NCBI RefSeq assembly: GCF_002817655.1
Contig: NZ_NWQK01000002.1
Span: 186,001 to 250,000 of the forward strand
Direction of reading: 5' to 3'
Source: Candidatus Chlamydia corallus
Lineage (GTDB): Bacteria; Chlamydiota; Chlamydiia; Chlamydiales; Chlamydiaceae
DNA length: 64,000 nt
The position numbers were made by a program, and so were the translations under genes. The notes under the pieces were generated by a model that saw only the letters and a list, made by a program, of their open reading frames with translations, did not search any database and was not told the DNA's origin. Positions 1-10,235 of this stretch are shown one piece after another (positions within the stretch are counted from its first letter, which is position 1; each line of letters starts with the position of its first letter).

Positions 1-119
1 TAACTGGTGAACCCGCGAAGCTCTCTGTCAAAGTGACTGAACAAGGGCGAGAGTTGTGGCAGAAACGCCCTGACGGAACATCTCAGCTGTATCGTCTGGT
101 AAGAGGAAAGAAAGGCTAA
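1..119 (+). CDS. rplX: 50S ribosomal protein L24, C-terminal part
   Basis: Only the last 38 codons are in the window, read in frame from base 3 to the TAA at 117-119. The tail ends in [12 protein letters not shown] and matches the C-terminus I recall for chlamydial L24. L24 binds 23S rRNA and starts 50S assembly. The stop is one base from the rplE start, and the rplE ribosome binding site (AGGAAAG) lies inside this gene, as expected for the spc operon. The 5' end is cut by the window edge, not by a mutation. Confidence 0.9.
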   Translation, partial: TGEPAKLSVKVTEQGRELWQKRPDGTSQLYRLVRGKKG

Positions 120-120
120 T

Positions 121-663
121 ATGAGTAGGTTAAAAAAATTCTATACCGAAGAAATTCGCAAATCTTTGTTTGAAAAGTTTGGATATGCAAACAAAATGCA
201 AGTTCCTGTTCTTAAAAAAATTGTCTTAAGTATGGGACTTGCTGAAGCTGCTAAAGATAAAAATTTATTCCAAGCTCACTTAGAAGAATTGACTATGATC
301 TCTGGGCAAAAACCTTTAGTGACGAAAGCTCGAAATTCTATTGCTGGTTTTAAATTGCGAGAAGGTCAAGGAATCGGTGCCAAAGTTACTCTTCGTGAAA
401 TTCGTATGTACGATTTTATGGATCGTTTCTGTAATATTGTTTCTCCACGGATTCGCGACTTTCGCGGCTTCTCTAATAAAGGAGACGGAAGGGGGTGTTA
501 TTCTGTAGGATTAGATGATCAACAAATCTTCCCAGAAGTTAATTTAGATCGTGTAAAGCGCACACAGGGATTAAATATCACATGGGTAACTACTGCGCAA
601 ACAGATGATGAGTGCATTACTCTGTTAGAGTTGATGGGTTTGCGATTTAAGAAAGCTCAATAA
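121..663 (+). CDS. rplE: 50S ribosomal protein L5
   Basis: Encodes 180 residues, the usual L5 length. L5 binds 5S rRNA and forms the central protuberance of the large subunit, contacting S13 at the intersubunit bridge. Visible L5 signatures are MGLAEAAKD near residue 38, the [19 protein letters not shown] block around residues 60-80 and the [10 protein letters not shown] block around residue 110. It lies one base after rplX and 18 bases before rpsH. That gap leaves no room for rpsN, which many bacteria carry between L5 and S8; the chlamydial spc cluster lacks it here. Confidence 0.97.
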   Translation: MSRLKKFYTEEIRKSLFEKFGYANKMQVPVLKKIVLSMGLAEAAKDKNLFQAHLEELTMISGQKPLVTKARNSIAGFKLREGQGIGAKVTLREIRMYDFMDRFCNIVSPRIRDFRGFSNKGDGRGCYSVGLDDQQIFPEVNLDRVKRTQGLNITWVTTAQTDDECITLLELMGLRFKKAQ

Positions 664-681
664 AGAGGAAAAAGGATCCGT

Positions 682-1083
682 ATGGGCATGACAAGTGATT
701 CTATAGCAGATTTATTAACACGAATTCGTAATGCTTTGATGGCAGAACATCTGTATGTAGACGTAGAGCACAGTAAAATGCGAGAGGCTATTGTAAAAAT
801 CCTTAAGCATAAAGGTTTTCTGGCTCATTATTTAGTAAAGGAAGAAAACCGTAAGCGCGCTATGCGTGTGTTTTTGCAATATTCCGATGATCGTAAACCA
901 GTAATACACCAACTGAAACGGGTATCCAAGCCCTCTCGAAGAGTATATGTATCGGTTGCGAAAATCCCTTATGTATTTGGAAATATGGGAATTTCAGTCC
1001 TCTCGACTTCTCAGGGAGTTATGGAAGGTTCTCTAGCCAGATCTAAGAATATTGGGGGCGAATTGCTCTGTTTGGTTTGGTAA
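682..1083 (+). CDS. rpsH: 30S ribosomal protein S8
   Basis: Encodes 133 residues, close to the family's 130. S8 is a primary 16S rRNA binder in the platform and, in other bacteria, an autoregulator of the spc operon. The N-terminus [13 protein letters not shown] is the classic S8 opening, and the C-terminal [13 protein letters not shown] and GGELLCLVW blocks are the conserved RNA-binding end. ATG codons at 682 and 688 are both in frame; the purine-rich AGAGGAAAAAGGA upstream serves either, and 682 is kept. Cotranscribed with rplE and rplF. Confidence 0.97.
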   Translation: MGMTSDSIADLLTRIRNALMAEHLYVDVEHSKMREAIVKILKHKGFLAHYLVKEENRKRAMRVFLQYSDDRKPVIHQLKRVSKPSRRVYVSVAKIPYVFGNMGISVLSTSQGVMEGSLARSKNIGGELLCLVW

Positions 1084-1109
1084 CAGGATTAATTATAGGA
1101 CGGTAAAGC

Positions 1110-1661
1110 ATGTCTCGTAAGGCTCGAGAACCTATTATGCTCCCTCAAGGAGTAGAAGTTTCGATTCAAAATGATCAAATTATTGTAAAGGGTCCTAAAG
1201 GATCGTTAACGCAACAACTAGTTAAGGAAGTAACAATCACCTTAAAAGATAAAGGCATATTTGTACATGCAGCTCCCCATGTTGTTGATAGGCCTAGCTG
1301 TATGCAAGGTTTATACTGGGCACTAATTTCAAATATGGTTCAAGGTGTTCATATAGGGTTTGAAAAGCGTTTAGAAATGATTGGAGTGGGTTTCAGAGCC
1401 TCTGTTCAAGGTGCATTTTTGGATCTCTCGATTGGGGTTTCCCATCCTACAAAAATTCCTATTCCACCGACTCTTCAGGTATCAGTTGAAAAAAACACCC
1501 TTATTTCAGTGAAAGGGCTTGATAAGCAATTAGTTGGTGAATTTGCTGCAAATATTCGTGCCAAACGTCCTCCTGAACCCTATAAAGGTAAAGGAATTCG
1601 TTATGAAAATGAATATGTCCGTCGTAAAGCGGGTAAAGCTGCAAAAACAGGCAAAAAATAG
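1110..1661 (+). CDS. rplF: 50S ribosomal protein L6
   Basis: Encodes 183 residues with the two-fold repeated L6 architecture. L6 sits near the factor-binding site of the 50S subunit beside the sarcin-ricin loop. The N-terminal copy begins around [12 protein letters not shown], and the C-terminal copy carries the L6 signature around residues 150-165 ([19 protein letters not shown]). The lysine-rich tail GKAAKTGKK is typical of the family. It follows rpsH by 26 bases and precedes rplR by 11. Confidence 0.97.
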   Translation: MSRKAREPIMLPQGVEVSIQNDQIIVKGPKGSLTQQLVKEVTITLKDKGIFVHAAPHVVDRPSCMQGLYWALISNMVQGVHIGFEKRLEMIGVGFRASVQGAFLDLSIGVSHPTKIPIPPTLQVSVEKNTLISVKGLDKQLVGEFAANIRAKRPPEPYKGKGIRYENEYVRRKAGKAAKTGKK

Positions 1662-1672
1662 GTCGGGGGGTT

Positions 1673-2044
1673 ATGGAAAGTTCATTATGTAAAAAGTCAT
1701 TAATGAAAACGCGAAGGGCTTTACGAGTGCGTAAAGTATTAAGAGGTTCCTCTACAAAGCCTCGTTTATCCGTAGTGAAAACAAATAAACATATTTATGT
1801 ACAGTTGATAGATGATTCTATCGGCAAGACATTAGCTTCCGTTTCCACTCTATCAAAATTAAATAAGAGTCAAGGTTTGACTAAAAAAAACCAAGAGGTT
1901 GCTAAGGTATTAGGAACCCAAATTGCTGAATTGGGAAAAAACCTTCAACTAGATCGAGTTGTTTTCGATCGCGGACCTTTTAAGTACCATGGAATTGTCT
2001 CTATGGTAGCTGATGGGGCTAGAGAAGGTGGTTTACAGTTTTAA
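1673..2044 (+). CDS. rplR: 50S ribosomal protein L18
   Basis: Encodes 123 residues. L18 binds 5S rRNA together with L5 and helps attach it to the 50S subunit. The conserved core KPRLSVVKTNKHIYVQLIDD is at residues 32-51, and the end KYHGIVSMVADGAREGGLQF is the invariant L18 C-terminus. The start ATG at 1673 follows a GGGGGG run; the N-terminal MESS matches what I recall of other chlamydial L18 proteins, so an internal ATG was not chosen. Confidence 0.96.
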   Translation: MESSLCKKSLMKTRRALRVRKVLRGSSTKPRLSVVKTNKHIYVQLIDDSIGKTLASVSTLSKLNKSQGLTKKNQEVAKVLGTQIAELGKNLQLDRVVFDRGPFKYHGIVSMVADGAREGGLQF

Positions 2045-2061
2045 TGAAGGTTTAAGAAGAG

Positions 2062-2559
2062 ATGTCGCTATCAAAGAATTCTCATAAAGAAGATCAATTA
2101 GAAGAGAAAGTTCTTGTTGTTAACCGTTGCTCTAAAGTCGTCAAAGGAGGACGGAAATTCAGTTTTTCTGCTTTGATTTTAGTAGGAGATGGCAAGGGTC
2201 GCTTAGGTTATGGTTTTGCTAAAGCGAATGAATTAACAGACGCTATTCGCAAGGGTGGTGAAGCTGCAAAAAAAAATTTAATGAAGATAGAAGCCTTAGA
2301 GAATGGTTCTATCCCTCATGAAGTACTTGTTCATCATGATGGAGCTCAGTTGTTGTTAAAACCAGCAAGACCTGGGACTGGAATTGTTGCTGGTTCTCGT
2401 ATTCGTTTGATCTTAGAAATGGCTGGTATTAAAGATATTGTAGCTAAAAGTTTTGGATCTAATAATCCCATGAATCAAGTGAAAGCCGCATTTAAAGCTC
2501 TTACAGAACTGAGCCCGCGTAAGGATCTATTAAGAAGAGGAGCAGCTATAAATGATTAA
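2062..2559 (+). CDS. rpsE: 30S ribosomal protein S5
   Basis: Encodes 165 residues. S5 lies at the mRNA entrance of the 30S subunit and affects decoding accuracy. The N-terminal double-stranded RNA-binding-like domain includes [20 protein letters not shown] (about residues 27-46), with the C-terminal S5 domain after it ([20 protein letters not shown]). The final 8 bases overlap the start of rplO, so the two are probably translationally coupled. No rpmD (L30) lies between S5 and L15, unlike the E. coli operon. Confidence 0.97.
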   Translation: MSLSKNSHKEDQLEEKVLVVNRCSKVVKGGRKFSFSALILVGDGKGRLGYGFAKANELTDAIRKGGEAAKKNLMKIEALENGSIPHEVLVHHDGAQLLLKPARPGTGIVAGSRIRLILEMAGIKDIVAKSFGSNNPMNQVKAAFKALTELSPRKDLLRRGAAIND

Positions 2560-2986
2560 ACTAGAATCATTATTTGATATTTCTGAGCGCAAACGAAGAA
2601 AAAAATTATTAGGTCGAGGTCCTTCTTCTGGTCACGGGAAAACTAGTGGTCGTGGTCATAAAGGAGATGGTAGCCGTTCTGGGTATAAACGTCGTTTCGG
2701 TTATGAGGGAGGGGGAGTTCCTTTGTATAGAAGAGTCCCTACACGAGGATTTTCTCATAAACGTTTTGATAAATGCGTTGAAGAAATTACTACAGGACGT
2801 TTAGCTGAGCTCTTCCAAGAAGGAGAAGCAATTACTTTAGATGCTTTAAAAGCAAAGAGAGCAATTGCTAAACAAGCTGTGCGAGTAAAAGTAATTCTCA
2901 AAGGAGATCTAGAAAAGACTTTCGTATGGCAAGATGCCGCTGTAGTACTATCGCAAGGGGTACAAAATTTGCTAGGCATTGCTTAA
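2552..2986 (+). CDS. rplO: 50S ribosomal protein L15
   Basis: Encodes 144 residues. L15 is a late-assembly 23S rRNA-binding protein. The glycine- and arginine-rich extension [20 protein letters not shown] starts at about residue 21, followed by [19 protein letters not shown], both typical of L15. The start overlaps rpsE by 8 bases; the AAGAGGAG run inside rpsE just upstream is a good ribosome binding site. A 74-codon minus-strand reading frame inside it is only a shadow. Confidence 0.96.
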   Translation: MIKLESLFDISERKRRKKLLGRGPSSGHGKTSGRGHKGDGSRSGYKRRFGYEGGGVPLYRRVPTRGFSHKRFDKCVEEITTGRLAELFQEGEAITLDALKAKRAIAKQAVRVKVILKGDLEKTFVWQDAAVVLSQGVQNLLGIA

Positions 2987-3010
2987 AAAATAAGATTGTT
3001 TAGGCCCTAT

Positions 3011-4384
3011 ATGACCACATTGAGACAGTTTTTTCTGATTACCGAATTGCGACGAAAGTTGTTTTATACTTTTGCTTTGCTTGCGGCCTGTAGAGTTGGT
3101 GTATTTATTCCTGTTCCAGGGATTAATGGCGAATTAGCTGTAGCTTATTTCAAGCAATTATTGGGATCAGGTCAAAATTTATTTCAATTAGCAGATATTT
3201 TTTCTGGAGGGGCTTTTGCCCAGATGACGGTAATTGCATTGGGTGTGGTTCCTTACATCTCGGCTTCAATTATCGTCCAACTTTTTCTCGTATTTATGCC
3301 CGCACTCCAAAGAGAAATGCGAGAGTCTCCTGATCAAGGAAAGCGTAGGATTGGCAGACTTACACGTTTATTTACTGTTGCCTTAGCTGTAATACAATCC
3401 CTATTGTTTGCTAAGTTTGCTCTTAGAATGAATCTAACGATTCCAGGGGTTGTTCTGCCCACTTTATTGTCCTACAAGTTATTTGGAGCCCCCTGGATTT
3501 TTTATATTACAACAGTTGTAGTGATGACTACAGGAACCCTCCTGTTAATGTGGATTGGTGAACAGATTTCTGATAAGGGTATTGGGAACGGGATAAGTTT
3601 AATTATTGCTCTTGGAATTCTATCCTCGTTTCCTTCTGTATTAGGGTCTATTCTTAATAAGTTAAATTTAGGATCTCAAGATGCTTCTGATTTAGGTCTA
3701 ATTTCAATTTTAATCCTTGCTCTTGTTTTTGTTTTCGTCCTTATTACTACGATTCTGATTATCGAGGGAGTTAGAAAAATCCCTGTTCAGTATGCTCGAA
3801 GAGTAATTGGAAGAAGAGAAGTCCCTGGAGGAGGGTCCTATCTTCCTTTAAAAGTTAACTATGCTGGTGTAATCCCTGTTATTTTTGCCTCTTCACTCCT
3901 CATGTTTCCAGCAACTATAGGACAATTTATTGCATCAGAGTCTTCATGGATGAAGCATATAGCAACTTTACTTGCTCCAGGGAGTTTAGTATATTCTATA
4001 TGCTACGTGTTGCTCATTATATTTTTTACATACTTCTGGACAGCTACACAGTTTCATCCAGAGCAAATTGCCTCTGAAATGAAAAAAAATAATGCGTTTA
4101 TTCCTGGTATACGTCAGGGAAAACCTACGCAACATTATTTAGAGTATACAATGAATCGTGTGACCCTTTTGGGAGCGCTATTTTTAGCGGCGATCGCGAT
4201 ATTGCCTTCACTTTTAGGTTATCTACTTCGTGTGGATTCTAATGTAAGTTATTTCTTAGGCGGTACTGCAATGCTGATCGTTGTAGGAGTCGTTTTAGAT
4301 ACAATGAAGCAGGTTGATGCCTTTTTGTTAATGCGTCGCTACGATGGCGTGCTGAAAACAGAACGGACGAAAGGAAGACATTGA
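3011..4384 (+). CDS. secY: preprotein translocase subunit SecY
   Basis: SecY is the membrane channel of the Sec translocase and works with SecE, SecG and SecA. The product has 457 residues and about ten hydrophobic helices. Visible landmarks are the plug region [20 protein letters not shown] and the cytoplasmic loop [16 protein letters not shown], which binds SecA or the ribosome. The frame could open at a TTG at 2996, but ATG at 3011 gives MTTLRQFF, the length and N-terminus I recall for chlamydial SecY, with TAGG just upstream. It sits in its classical place after L15. The adk and map genes that follow secY in many bacteria are absent. Confidence 0.97.
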   Translation: MTTLRQFFLITELRRKLFYTFALLAACRVGVFIPVPGINGELAVAYFKQLLGSGQNLFQLADIFSGGAFAQMTVIALGVVPYISASIIVQLFLVFMPALQREMRESPDQGKRRIGRLTRLFTVALAVIQSLLFAKFALRMNLTIPGVVLPTLLSYKLFGAPWIFYITTVVVMTTGTLLLMWIGEQISDKGIGNGISLIIALGILSSFPSVLGSILNKLNLGSQDASDLGLISILILALVFVFVLITTILIIEGVRKIPVQYARRVIGRREVPGGGSYLPLKVNYAGVIPVIFASSLLMFPATIGQFIASESSWMKHIATLLAPGSLVYSICYVLLIIFFTYFWTATQFHPEQIASEMKKNNAFIPGIRQGKPTQHYLEYTMNRVTLLGALFLAAIAILPSLLGYLLRVDSNVSYFLGGTAMLIVVGVVLDTMKQVDAFLLMRRYDGVLKTERTKGRH

Positions 4385-4439
4385 AAAATAACAATTTTTG
4401 ACCTAAGATGCTTATACTATTTTAAGGGAGGCCCAACGT

Positions 4440-4808
4440 ATGCCACGCATCATTGGAATTGATATTCCTGCAAAGAAAAAGTTAAAAATAAGTCTGACAT
4501 ATATTTATGGAATAGGATCAGCTCGTTCTGATGAGATTATTAAAAAGTTAAAGTTAAATCCTGAGGCAAGGGCCTCTGAATTAACTGAAGAAGAAGTGGG
4601 ACGACTGAACTCGCTTTTGCAATCAGAATATACGGTAGAAGGCGATTTGCGACGTCGTGTTCAATCAGACATTAAAAGATTGATTGCCGTCCACTCTTAT
4701 CGAGGTCAGAGACATCGACTTTCCTTACCAGTAAGAGGACAGCGCACAAAGACTAATTCGCGCACTCGAAAAGGTAAAAGAAAAACAGTTGCAGGTAAGA
4801 AGAAATAA
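4440..4808 (+). CDS. rpsM: 30S ribosomal protein S13
   Basis: Encodes 122 residues. S13 is in the head of the 30S subunit and contacts P-site tRNA and L5. The N-terminus [10 protein letters not shown], the helix-hairpin region [14 protein letters not shown] and the basic C-terminus [19 protein letters not shown] are diagnostic. The ribosome binding site AAGGGAGG ends about 7 bases before the ATG. The 55-bp gap after secY is one of the larger gaps in this cluster and could hold a promoter (TATACT at 4413-4418), but I see no well-spaced -35 box. Confidence 0.97.
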   Translation: MPRIIGIDIPAKKKLKISLTYIYGIGSARSDEIIKKLKLNPEARASELTEEEVGRLNSLLQSEYTVEGDLRRRVQSDIKRLIAVHSYRGQRHRLSLPVRGQRTKTNSRTRKGKRKTVAGKKK

Positions 4809-4829
4809 TTTTTAATTAGGAGTCGTGTT

Positions 4830-5231
4830 TTGGTTAAAAATCAAGCGCAGGCAAAAAAGAGCGTAAAAAGAAAACAACTAAAAAATATTCCTTCAGGTGT
4901 TGTGCATGTTAAAGCTACCTTTAACAATACAATAGTATCGATAACAGATCCTGCTGGTAATGTGATTTCTTGGGCATCAGCAGGTAAAGTAGGATATTCT
5001 GGTTCGAGAAAATCTTCAGCCTTTGCTGCCACTGTAGCAGCTCAAGATGCTGCTAAAACTGCCATGAACTCTGGTTTAAAGGAAGTAGAGGTTTGTTTAA
5101 AGGGTACTGGAGCTGGAAGAGAGTCTGCTGTCCGTGCTTTGATATCTGCTGGTTTAGTAGTTTCTGTCATCCGTGACGAAACTCCTGTTCCTCATAATGG
5201 TTGTCGGCCAAGAAAAAGGCGCAGAGTGTAG
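4830..5231 (+). CDS. rpsK: 30S ribosomal protein S11
   Basis: Encodes 133 residues. S11 lies in the platform of the 30S subunit at the mRNA exit. The core [19 protein letters not shown] and the C-terminus [15 protein letters not shown] are hallmark S11 sequences. The start is a TTG at 4830: TAGGAG at 4817-4822 is well spaced for it, and the resulting MVKNQAQ matches chlamydial S11 proteins. No ATG occurs in frame nearby. It lies 21 bases after rpsM. Confidence 0.96.
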   Translation: MVKNQAQAKKSVKRKQLKNIPSGVVHVKATFNNTIVSITDPAGNVISWASAGKVGYSGSRKSSAFAATVAAQDAAKTAMNSGLKEVEVCLKGTGAGRESAVRALISAGLVVSVIRDETPVPHNGCRPRKRRRV

Positions 5232-5252
5232 TTTTAGGGTAAGGAGAAAGGG

Positions 5253-6377
5253 ATGTCAGATAACGCACACAATTTACTTTATGATAAGTTTGAACTGCCT
5301 GAAGCAGTTAAAATGTTGCCTGTTGAAGGGCTTCCAATAGATAAATATGCTCGCTTTATTGCTGAGCCTTTAGAAAGAGGAATGGGTCATACTCTAGGGA
5401 ATGCCCTAAGACGAGCTTTGCTCATTGGTTTAGAAGCCCCAGCAATTATTTCGTTTGCTATGACAGGCGTACTTCATGAATACATGGCGATCGAAGGGGT
5501 TGTTGAGGATGTAACTAACATCATTCTGAATTTAAAAGGAGCCCTATTAAAAAAGTACCCAATGCAGGATAGTTCTTTGGGAAGAACAACCCAAGTATTG
5601 CGAGCTTCAATTTCTATAGATGCTTCTGATTTAGCCGCAGCTAATGGCCAAAAAGAAGTTACTTTGCAAGATTTATTGCAAGAAGGCGACTTTGAAGCTG
5701 TTAATCCAAACCAAGTCATTTTTACTGTTACCCAACCCATACAGTTGGAAGTAGTTTTGCGAGTTGCTTTTGGTAGAGGCTATACGCCTTCCGAAAGGAT
5801 TATTTTAGAAGATAAGGGTGTTTATGAAATTGTTTTGGACGCCGCTTTTTCTCCTGTCACTTTAGTGAATTACTTTGTAGAAGATACACGTGTTGGTCAA
5901 GATACAGATTTCGATCGTTTGGTTTTAGTTGTTGAAACAGATGGAAGAGTTTCTCCTAAAGAAGCTTTAGCTTTTTCAACTCAAATTTTGACTAAGCACT
6001 TTTCTATTTTTGAAAATATGGATGAGAAGAAAATTGTATTTGAAGAAGCTATTTCTATTGAAAAAGAAAACAAAGACGATATTCTTCATAAGTTGATTTT
6101 AGGAATTAATGAAATCGAACTTTCAGTAAGATCAACAAATTGTTTGTCTAATGCAAATATTGAGACTATTGGTGAACTTGTTATCATGCCTGAACCTCGA
6201 TTGCTACAGTTTAGGAATTTTGGAAAGAAATCACTTTGTGAGATCAAGAATAAACTGAAAGAAATGAAGCTTGAATTGGGAATGGACCTAGCGCAATTTG
6301 GTGTAGGTTTAGATAATGTAAAAGAAAAAATGAAGTGGTATGCCGAAAAGATTCGGGCTAAAAATACAAAGGGATAG
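5253..6377 (+). CDS. rpoA: DNA-directed RNA polymerase alpha subunit
   Basis: The alpha subunit dimerizes to scaffold RNA polymerase. The product has 374 residues, longer than E. coli alpha (329), as usual in chlamydiae. The N-terminal dimerization domain carries [20 protein letters not shown] at about residues 37-56. After a linker around 270-290, the C-terminal domain has [20 protein letters not shown] and [16 protein letters not shown], the helix-hairpin-helix that contacts UP-element DNA and regulators. Clear ribosome binding site AAGGAGAAAGG. It lies between rpsK and rplQ, as in the alpha operon, but rpsD is absent. Confidence 0.97.
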   Translation: MSDNAHNLLYDKFELPEAVKMLPVEGLPIDKYARFIAEPLERGMGHTLGNALRRALLIGLEAPAIISFAMTGVLHEYMAIEGVVEDVTNIILNLKGALLKKYPMQDSSLGRTTQVLRASISIDASDLAAANGQKEVTLQDLLQEGDFEAVNPNQVIFTVTQPIQLEVVLRVAFGRGYTPSERIILEDKGVYEIVLDAAFSPVTLVNYFVEDTRVGQDTDFDRLVLVVETDGRVSPKEALAFSTQILTKHFSIFENMDEKKIVFEEAISIEKENKDDILHKLILGINEIELSVRSTNCLSNANIETIGELVIMPEPRLLQFRNFGKKSLCEIKNKLKEMKLELGMDLAQFGVGLDNVKEKMKWYAEKIRAKNTKG

Positions 6378-6383
6378 TAAGTA

Positions 6384-6812
6384 ATGCAACACGCTAGAAA
6401 AAAATTTAGAGTTGGCCGTACTTCCTCGCATAATCGTTGTATGTTAGCTAATATGTTAAAGTCTTTAATTCATTATGAAAGAATAGAGACTACATTGCCT
6501 AAAGCTAAAGAACTACGCCGATATGCTGATAAAATGATTACCTTAGCTAAGAAAAACTCCTTAGCAGCACGACGTATAGCGAGTGGACGGCTTATGATAA
6601 GGTACAACAAATTAACAAGCAAAGAAGCTCGACAAGCTAAAGGTGGAGACACCTCTGTATATAATGTAGATCGCTTGGTTGTGAATAAGTTATTCGATGA
6701 GTTGGGGAATCGTTTTGTAGAAAGAAAAGGTGGTTACACGCGTATTTTAAAACTACAAAATAGAATTGGTGATAATGCTCAAAAGTGTATTATAGAGTTT
6801 TTAGCTAGCTAA
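6384..6812 (+). CDS. rplQ: 50S ribosomal protein L17
   Basis: Encodes 142 residues. L17 lies near the exit of the peptide tunnel. The N-terminus [20 protein letters not shown] and the [20 protein letters not shown] block are the L17 signature. It starts 6 bases after the rpoA stop and is the last gene of the ribosomal cluster. A 41-bp gap separates it from gapA with no clear terminator, so read-through into gapA is possible. Confidence 0.96.
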   Translation: MQHARKKFRVGRTSSHNRCMLANMLKSLIHYERIETTLPKAKELRRYADKMITLAKKNSLAARRIASGRLMIRYNKLTSKEARQAKGGDTSVYNVDRLVVNKLFDELGNRFVERKGGYTRILKLQNRIGDNAQKCIIEFLAS

Positions 6813-6853
6813 AGCTAATAAATTTCCAATTTATCGAATTTTAAGGATAGGCA

Positions 6854-7861
6854 ATGAAAGTTGTAATTAATGGTTTTGGACGCATTGGTCGTTTAGTTTT
6901 AAGGCAAATCTTGAAAAGAAACTCTTCATTGGAAGTCCTCGCTATTAATGATCTTGTTCCTGGAGATACCCTTACGTATCTCTTCAAATTTGACTCTACA
7001 CATGGACGTTTCCCTGGAGATGTGCATTGTGAGGAGGACCACCTTGTTCTTGGACAGCGAAAAATTAAATTTTTGTCAGAACGTAATGTTCAAAATCTTC
7101 CCTGGAAAGACTTAGGCGTTGATCTCGTTATTGAGTGTACTGGACTCTTCACAAAAAAAGAAGATGCTGAGAAACATCTTCAATCTGGGGCTAAACGAGT
7201 ATTAATTTCAGCTCCTGGAAAAGGTGATATTCCTACTTTTGTTATGGGAGTGAACCACAATACTTTCGATCCAGAAAAAGACCTTGTTATATCGAATGCT
7301 TCTTGCACTACAAATTGTTTAGCTCCTCTTGCTAAAGTTTTATTGGATAATTTTGGAATTACAGAAGGTTTGATGACAACAGTTCATGCTGCTACTGCTA
7401 CTCAACTAGTTGTTGATGGACCTTCTAAGAAAGATTGGAGAGGAGGACGTGGATGTTTGCAAAATATTATTCCCGCCTCAACTGGAGCTGCAAAAGCTGT
7501 AACTCTATGTCTTCCTGAATTAAAGGGAAAATTAACGGGTATGGCCTTCCGGGTTCCTGTCGAAGACGTGTCTGTAGTTGATTTGACTGTCAGATTAGAT
7601 AGATCTGCGACTTATGATGACATTTGCAAAGCTATGAAACAGGCTTCAGAAAGTGATTTAAAAGGAATTTTGGATTATACAGATGAGCAGGTTGTTTCTT
7701 CAGATTTTATAGGATCTGAGTACTCCTCTATATTTGATGCTCTAGCTGGTATCGCTTTGAATGATCGGTTCTTCAAGCTAGTTGCGTGGTATGATAACGA
7801 AATAGGATATGCTACGCGCATAGTAGATTTATTAGAGTATGTAGCAAAAAACTCTAAATAA
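6854..7861 (+). CDS. gapA: glyceraldehyde-3-phosphate dehydrogenase
   Basis: Catalyses the NAD-dependent oxidation of glyceraldehyde 3-phosphate to 1,3-bisphosphoglycerate in glycolysis, in the cytoplasm. The product has 335 residues, standard for the family. The N-terminal Rossmann motif is [13 protein letters not shown]. The active-site segment [12 protein letters not shown] places the catalytic cysteine at residue 151. The partner histidine lies in TTVHAAT, and [11 protein letters not shown] is near the C-terminus. Ribosome binding site AAGGATAGG is 4 bases before the ATG. Chlamydiae rely on glycolysis for part of their ATP, which fits constitutive placement next to ribosomal genes. Confidence 0.98.
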   Translation: MKVVINGFGRIGRLVLRQILKRNSSLEVLAINDLVPGDTLTYLFKFDSTHGRFPGDVHCEEDHLVLGQRKIKFLSERNVQNLPWKDLGVDLVIECTGLFTKKEDAEKHLQSGAKRVLISAPGKGDIPTFVMGVNHNTFDPEKDLVISNASCTTNCLAPLAKVLLDNFGITEGLMTTVHAATATQLVVDGPSKKDWRGGRGCLQNIIPASTGAAKAVTLCLPELKGKLTGMAFRVPVEDVSVVDLTVRLDRSATYDDICKAMKQASESDLKGILDYTDEQVVSSDFIGSEYSSIFDALAGIALNDRFFKLVAWYDNEIGYATRIVDLLEYVAKNSK

Positions 7862-7875
7862 AAGGTTATAATTAC

Positions 7876-8715
7876 GTGTATTTTACAAGAGACCCTGTCA
7901 TAGAAACTGTAATTACCTCTCGAGAGGGGTATAAATTGTCGGTAAGGAATACAAAACATCTTTCACAAGATCCTTTTATGGTTGAAGCTATAGAAGTTAT
8001 TTCTTTAGGAAATATTTGTTTTTTCCGAAACTGTGATCACAGTAAACCTTTTTTAGTCCCTGCTGGAGACTACGAGGTTATGGAAGTCCGTGATACTAAA
8101 ATCAATTTGAAAGCAGTCGGTTTAGATCGTGGAGTCAAGATAGCTGGTGGTAGAGAAGCACTAATTAAATTAACCAAGTCCACTCCACAACCTTTTATTG
8201 ATGAGAAGCTTGCTGATAGTCCCGAAGAAGGAACAGAACCAGCACCTCCTAGTAAAAAGGAAAAGAAAGAGACGAGAAAGGATTCCTTTAAAGGTGAGAA
8301 GTGGAAAGAGAAGAAAAAGCTAAGTCGTCGTAGAAATCACAAAGAAATTGCCGAAGTGGCTGGCGCATCGCAAGAAATCTTGGATACTGTTAAAGAAGAA
8401 CTTTGGGAAGAATCTCAAGAGAATGAAATTGTTGAGCAGAAGAAATTTTCCTTGCTCCCGCCTCCAGCAAAGTTGATATCAGAAGTAATTTCTCAAACTG
8501 TTGTAGATCCAATAGTTACTTCCGCAGATCTTAACGAGTCATTACAAGCTTTGGTTCGGGAAAGCAGCGAAGTCATAAATGCTTTATTGTCTGCAGATGA
8601 TGCTATGCATTTTCCTGAGACAGAGGATGAACCCTCCCCAGTCTCTTTTGCAGTAGAAGAAGATGCTTCTGCAATGTTCTTACCTGAAACATCTTCTGCT
8701 ACAGAAGAAGAATAG
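7876..8715 (+). CDS. conserved chlamydial hypothetical protein (CT504-like)
   Basis: I recognise this only by position, as the gene after gapA in chlamydiae. It encodes 279 residues from a GTG at 7876, with AAAAGGTT about 9 bases upstream and no ATG near. Residues 1-100 look globular and beta-rich. Residues 120-165 are a strongly basic, lysine- and arginine-rich stretch ([25 protein letters not shown]). The last 100 residues are acidic with serine and glutamate, ending in TEEE. No signal peptide or membrane segment is visible. The alternation of basic and acidic tails suggests a nucleic-acid-binding or flexible protein, but no function can be assigned. Confidence 0.75.
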   Translation: MYFTRDPVIETVITSREGYKLSVRNTKHLSQDPFMVEAIEVISLGNICFFRNCDHSKPFLVPAGDYEVMEVRDTKINLKAVGLDRGVKIAGGREALIKLTKSTPQPFIDEKLADSPEEGTEPAPPSKKEKKETRKDSFKGEKWKEKKKLSRRRNHKEIAEVAGASQEILDTVKEELWEESQENEIVEQKKFSLLPPPAKLISEVISQTVVDPIVTSADLNESLQALVRESSEVINALLSADDAMHFPETEDEPSPVSFAVEEDASAMFLPETSSATEEE

Positions 8716-8726
8716 TAATTTTCAGA

Positions 8727-8762
8727 GGCATGTTTTAAGTTCAAGTTAGCTTAAGGCGTGTC
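8727..8762 (+). terminator. possible weak terminator hairpin
   Basis: Downstream of the CT504-like gene, GGCATGTTTTAAG can pair with CTTAAGGCGTGTC, counting G-U pairs, around a 10-nt loop. Only a short T-rich stretch follows, so intrinsic termination is uncertain. Confidence 0.3.
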
Positions 8763-8906
8763 CTTTGGTAATGCGAAAAATCATTGATCTAGAAAAATCC
8801 CTGTGTTAAGATGTTCTTTAGTTTTCTATCCTTATAGAAAAAAGATCCTCTTTAAAGAACATGCCTTTTAATTGAAGGCTTCTCTAAGCAGAGAATTGTC
8901 TTTTGT

Positions 8907-8989
8907 GCTCAGATGGTGGAATGGTAGACACTAGGGACTTAAAATCCCTTGGGCGTAGGCCCGTGCAAGTTCGAGTCTTGTTCTGAGCA
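8907..8989 (+). tRNA. tRNA-Leu(UAA)
   Basis: An 83-nt class II tRNA. The acceptor stem GCTCAGA pairs with TCTGAGC, followed by discriminator A. The D arm contains TGGTGGAATGGTAGAC, typical of leucine tRNAs. The anticodon stem GGGA/TCCC holds the loop CTTAAAA, giving anticodon TAA. A long variable arm (TTGGGCGTAGGCCC) is present and the T loop is GTTCGAGTC. The 3' CCA is not encoded. It lies alone between two hypothetical genes. Confidence 0.95.
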
Positions 8990-9128
8990 ATTTTCTAAGT
9001 TTTTCAATTTAAGTAGAGTTGTCTTGCTAAGTTTCCTGTCTTTTTAAAAGTAACTTATGACGAATTAGGACAAGAACTCAGTCGTATGTTATAGGATAAA
9101 TTGATTAGACTAACTTTAGAGGTAACCT

Positions 9129-10091
9129 GTGCGGCTCTTATCTATACTTAAGCTGCATCTATCTTCGCTACGATCGCCCAGTTCATCATCCCCCCACTAT
9201 TACAATTCGTGTTCTCGTTCCATGCTGCGTTTGCTTTGTCGTTGGAAGGATTCTGATATTATGGAGTGGGAGCAGGTCTGCAGTATTCTTTCAGGGGTCT
9301 GTAGCAGAATGAGTGGAAAGTTGGCTTCATTGCAGAAGGAAACGCAAGACTCTTGTGATCAGGAGAATGAACGTATCAACTTCCAGTATAAGGAACAGCT
9401 ATCTGCTTTAGAAGAAGAATATATCCGTCGTCAGGAAGCTAAAGATCAGGAGATAGAAAAACTACAAGGAGAAAATCATTGGTTGCAAAATCGCCTTGCT
9501 GAAAAATTGCAACAAATTCGACATCAAAATGACGTTATCGATGAGATAAAAAAAGAACTTCTTCAAAGTGTACAGCAAACAGAAATTAGTGAGGGGCGTC
9601 GTTTATGCTATGAGCATAAAATCAAACAACTGGAAGAACAACTACAGCGTCATATTTCACAACAGGGAGCCCCTTCTATAGAGATAGAAGAAGAGAAATC
9701 TTATGCCCCATACGCAGAGATCAAACAGTTAAAGAAAAGTCTTATTACTTTGCAGCAAGAAAAAGATCTTTATATAAAAACATATCATTTAGAGATTGCT
9801 AAGTTGCGAGAAAAATTAAAGCAACAAGAAGGATCCCAAACTAATTCCGAAGTTTGTTCTGTTGAAAAGTTAACAGAGGTTCAAACCGATCTAGCTGAGA
9901 AAAAAAAGACAGTTGCCCTACTCCAAGATATTGTTGAAGATCAATATTGTCAGCTTCGGGATCTACATAAACAGATGGATGTTGCTATGCCTTCAAATAT
10001 GAAGTTAGATCATCTGAAAGGACTCTTAGGGAAAGAACTTGAGTGTGAAGCAGACTGGTTATTCTCAGAATCTAAATCTTTAGGTAGCTAG
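9129..10091 (+). CDS. coiled-coil hypothetical protein (CT503-like)
   Basis: Encodes 320 residues from a GTG at 9129, preceded by AGAGG 6 bases upstream. An ATG at 9222 (residue 32) is an alternative start, and the serine-rich first 30 residues could be spurious. From about residue 70 to 280 the protein is glutamine-, glutamate- and lysine-rich with long heptad patterns, for example EEEYIRRQEAKDQEIEKLQG, so an extended coiled coil is likely. No membrane segment is visible. It sits directly upstream of ruvC in the usual chlamydial order. I do not recognise a function. Confidence 0.7.
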   Translation: MRLLSILKLHLSSLRSPSSSSPHYYNSCSRSMLRLLCRWKDSDIMEWEQVCSILSGVCSRMSGKLASLQKETQDSCDQENERINFQYKEQLSALEEEYIRRQEAKDQEIEKLQGENHWLQNRLAEKLQQIRHQNDVIDEIKKELLQSVQQTEISEGRRLCYEHKIKQLEEQLQRHISQQGAPSIEIEEEKSYAPYAEIKQLKKSLITLQQEKDLYIKTYHLEIAKLREKLKQQEGSQTNSEVCSVEKLTEVQTDLAEKKKTVALLQDIVEDQYCQLRDLHKQMDVAMPSNMKLDHLKGLLGKELECEADWLFSESKSLGS

Positions 10092-10235
10092 AATTTCTGC
10101 GTAGTAAAATCACTGTTTTTTAAATAGAGGGAAATGTTCCATAGAAACCTAGAATTAATTACTTTAGAAGTGGTGATCTAGGTTAGGATCATATTTTAAA
10201 GAGAATAATTTCAAAGTGTCTCGGGAATAAATATC

